Shown here one piece after another: positions 62,308 through 64,000 of a DNA stretch of 64,000 nt. The position numbers were made by a program, and so were the translations under genes. Position 1 is the stretch's first letter. Every line of letters begins with the position of its first letter. Source of the stretch: Clostridium aminobutyricum (GTDB taxonomy: Bacteria; Bacillota; Clostridia; Peptostreptococcales; Anaerovoracaceae); the NCBI RefSeq assembly GCF_017255415.1, contig NZ_JAFJZZ010000004.1:62001-126000 (forward strand), read 5' to 3'. A model generated the notes under the pieces. It worked only from the letters and a program-made list of their open reading frames with translations, was not told the DNA's origin and did not search any database.

Positions 62308-62739
62308 TTATAATATTACTGCACCATCAATATTCGTAAATACATTATCCCTCATTTCATTGCCTGACATGGTCGTTACAACCGTCTTATTTGGAACGTT
62401 TACTATAAAAGCGTTCATCGAGTCAAAGATAACAACATCCTTTGCACCCTTTTCATCCGCTTTTGACACTGCTGTGTTTAAACCCTGCATTAGCTCATCT
62501 GTGATCTCAATCCCTCTTTGAGCAATTCTTTCTTGCGCATGTTTTGAAAACTGCAGCGTTTTTTCACTGGCTCCACTGTTTTTATCGAGCTGTTCTTTTA
62601 AAAGTGTTCCAAAGTCGGCACCAATTTGAGTTGGAATAGCAGTGCGGTTGAAGTTGTTCGCTGTGTCTACACTTTTAGCCTTTCCGCTTCCTACCATACG
62701 GTTGATATTTTGATAATTGGAATAATTAATTTCTGTCAA
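62308..62739 (-). CDS. TIGR02530-type flagellar operon protein
   Basis: This 143-residue protein belongs to the small conserved family found between flgD and flgE. It shows LQFSKHAQERIAQRGIEITDELMQGLNTAVSKADEKGAK, in pieces at about residues 62-100, then FIVNVPNKTVVTTM and a closing NVFTNIDGAVIL. The family is cytoplasmic and its role is unknown; a part in hook assembly is presumed from position. The start is TTG with AAAGGAGG eight bases upstream. No irregularity is seen in the coding region. Confidence 0.88.
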   Translation of the reverse strand: MTEINYSNYQNINRMVGSGKAKSVDTANNFNRTAIPTQIGADFGTLLKEQLDKNSGASEKTLQFSKHAQERIAQRGIEITDELMQGLNTAVSKADEKGAKDVVIFDSMNAFIVNVPNKTVVTTMSGNEMRDNVFTNIDGAVIL

Positions 62740-62781
62740 CCTTAGTACCTCCTTTCTTTACTATGATTCTTCCTGCGTACT

Positions 62782-63291
62782 TCATGGTGTATCGTCGTCT
62801 GATTCATCTCCGTCTGCTGGAGGCTCCGTTTCGGTGTCATCCGGCGGTGTAGAATCTTCAACGGCTCCGAGTACCATGATCTGGCTTAATTTATAGGCAT
62901 TTTTCCCAATATACACCATCGGCTCGTTTTCATACAAGGTTACACCTGTGACAGTTCCTGTCTCAGTCACGAGATTATTACTGCCGTCCAGCTTTGCAAC
63001 GGTCACTTCTTTTCCGACAAGTGAGGCGGCATACGAAGTATAGTTTGTCGCATACATTTCTTCATTGAGAGCGGTCAAGTCGTTGAGAGCCTGAATCATC
63101 GAGTATTGGGCCATCTGGCTTGTATATTCCGAAGTGTCTGCAGTATTATACATATCTTGGTTACGAAGCTGGGCTACCAGCAAGGTCATCCAGTCTGTTG
63201 TCTGCAAATTTAATGCATTAGAAGCTGCTGCACTTTTTGAGTTCGCAACGGATATTAACTTTGTGCGAATTTCATCATTAATCGTTGACAT
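62782..63291 (-). CDS. flgD: FlgD hook-cap / hook scaffold protein
   Basis: FlgD caps the growing hook. The 169-residue protein has the N-terminal FlgD motif TTDWMTLLVAQLRNQDMYNTADTSEYTSQMAQYSMIQAL, in pieces at residues about 27-65, then a short beta part with SLVGKEVTVAKLDGSNNLVTETGTVTGV. The acidic tail (PPDDTETEPPADGDESDDD) is unusual. It is shorter than Gram-negative FlgD but typical for Clostridia. The ATG at 63291 is preferred because GGAGG lies ten bases upstream; the in-frame ATG at 63312 overlaps that site. It follows fliK. Confidence 0.93.
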   Translation of the reverse strand: MSTINDEIRTKLISVANSKSAAASNALNLQTTDWMTLLVAQLRNQDMYNTADTSEYTSQMAQYSMIQALNDLTALNEEMYATNYTSYAASLVGKEVTVAKLDGSNNLVTETGTVTGVTLYENEPMVYIGKNAYKLSQIMVLGAVEDSTPPDDTETEPPADGDESDDDTP

Positions 63292-63329
63292 ACTTTTTTC
63301 TCCTCCCTTCATAGAAATCTTTAATTTGT

Positions 63330-64000
63330 CTATCCTGCCAGTCCTAAGCTGTCAATCAAGCCTAATCGCAGTTTGTCTACAAAAGATAAATCTTCTGAAG
63401 CCTTTTCTTTTTCTTCTTGCCTGCCGTTTTGGTTTGTGCTGCCTTCTCGATTATGGCTATCTTGATCATACTGGCTTTGCAACATGTCTTCCTGTTTCAG
63501 ATGAACGGTTGAAGTCAATCCCGTATTCGCCTCCAGTATGCCCCGGATATTGTCGGTAAGCAATGCGATCATATTCTGAGCCTTACTGTTGGAACAAGTG
63601 ATAAGCACTTGTGCACTCCCATTTTCAAAGGTAAGTTTAATGTTTAACTTTCCAAGTTCCTTTGGATTCAGCTGTAAGTCAAATTCCTGCTTCCCCTCGT
63701 TCATTTTATAAATGATTTTGTCAGCCATTTGATCTGCAAGATTAGACTGAGTTGTGTCAACCGGTGCATCCGCTACCTTAATGTTCACTTTTGACGGATC
63801 AAGCAGCTCAGGCTTCACCATCAGCGGCACTTCCTGAGGATTTGCTTCTGTTGAATCGGACTTAGTATCCGGCATCAGTTGTCCCTTGACAAAGTTTTTT
63901 ACCGAACTATCGGCTTCCGTATTTTCCGGTGCGGTACTGGCGGCCTGCTGTGAAATAATGGTCTGGTTGGTGCTTTGTTGCGGTGCTGCCTCCTTCAACA
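63330..64000 (-). CDS. fliK: FliK hook-length control protein, C-terminal part (runs off right edge)
   Basis: FliK measures hook length and triggers the FlhB switch. The visible 220 residues end the protein. A disordered Gln/Ser/Thr/Pro-rich part comes first, then the conserved Flg_hook domain IIYKMNEGKQEFDLQLNPKELGKLNIKLTFENGSAQVLITCS, in pieces, with the family L-x-P-x-x-L-G-x-L-x-V/I-x-L pattern. A short variable tail follows. The N-terminus lies beyond position 64000; the frame is open to the edge. It is upstream of flgD, as is usual. Confidence 0.93.
   Translation of the reverse strand, partial: LKEAAPQQSTNQTIISQQAASTAPENTEADSSVKNFVKGQLMPDTKSDSTEANPQEVPLMVKPELLDPSKVNIKVADAPVDTTQSNLADQMADKIIYKMNEGKQEFDLQLNPKELGKLNIKLTFENGSAQVLITCSNSKAQNMIALLTDNIRGILEANTGLTSTVHLKQEDMLQSQYDQDSHNREGSTNQNGRQEEKEKASEDLSFVDKLRLGLIDSLGLAG

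Noticed and set aside
62193-62315. A 39-codon open stretch on the minus strand after the TIGR02530 gene, reading NPIRNAWIPIDERNKIGV and ending MKLMD
   Set aside because: Protein-like, but it has no ATG, GTG or TTG start with a ribosome site and overlaps the previous stop codon. It may be a remnant; not enough to list as a gene.

Overview
The window is low-GC bacterial DNA with Bacillota (Clostridia-type) gene content. It carries FliW-CsrA flagellin control, an anti-sigma/FlgM-FlgN-FlgK-FlgL block, FliY, FapA, CheC/CheD, SLH-anchored surface protein and Gram-positive style Shine-Dalgarno sites. It is one large motility and chemotaxis region cut by surface-protein, toxin and phosphonate islands. 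No rRNA, tRNA, CRISPR array or intact insertion sequence was seen.

Layout from the left. At 1-2.6 kb on the minus strand are fliD and the 5' part of fliS. At 2.77-4.27 kb on the plus strand a ParA-type ATPase is paired with an acidic protein ending in a ComFB domain. At 4.3-12.1 kb on the minus strand runs flgB-flhA-fliA(sigma-D)-flgF-flgG-fapA-cheC-cheD. At 12.4-20.8 kb is an Rhs polymorphic-toxin locus: an intact 2258-residue YD-repeat protein with a Hint domain and a small C-terminal domain, a probable immunity gene, a second DUF2019-type immunity gene, and two scraps of older rhs sequence. Next come two more exported proteins, an RCC1/Ig-like protein (20.8-23.6 kb) and an SLH protein (24.2-28.6 kb). 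At 28.8-33.4 kb on the plus strand are cheA (with an extra CheW domain), cheR and cheB, then an FtsA-like ATPase. At 35.8-41.7 kb is flgM-flgN-flgK-flgL-yviE-fliW-csrA, the Bacillus gene order, then a Kelch protein on the opposite strand and flagellin (fliC/hag) at 43.5-45.2 kb.

At 45.3-52.1 kb, convergent to flagellin, is a six-gene phosphonate operon: phosphonopyruvate decarboxylase, a MobA-like nucleotidyltransferase, an iron-type alcohol dehydrogenase, a cytidylyltransferase-PEP mutase fusion, an APS-kinase-like protein and a large protein with a sulfotransferase-like C-terminus. At 52.25-64 kb on the minus strand is the hook/export operon fliK-flgD-(TIGR02530)-flgE-flbD-fliM-fliY-cheY-fliO-fliP-fliQ-fliR-flhB-ylqG-like-ylqH-like-zincin-motif protein.

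How it fits together. Four promoters (fliD, flgM, fliC and the phosphonate operon) share a motif close to TTAA-N15-GTCGATAT, which fits sigma-D/FliA consensus. The phosphonate operon therefore appears to be switched on with flagellin, and I suggest it makes a 2-hydroxyethylphosphonate-type (possibly also sulfated) decoration of the filament or another late flagellar product. The fliC leader holds a perfect hairpin with GGA in its tetraloop plus a GGA-rich Shine-Dalgarno region, the expected two-site target for CsrA encoded just upstream. flhF, flhG, motA, motB, fliL, a free-standing cheW, flgC and fliE-J are not in the window; some may lie beyond the right edge.
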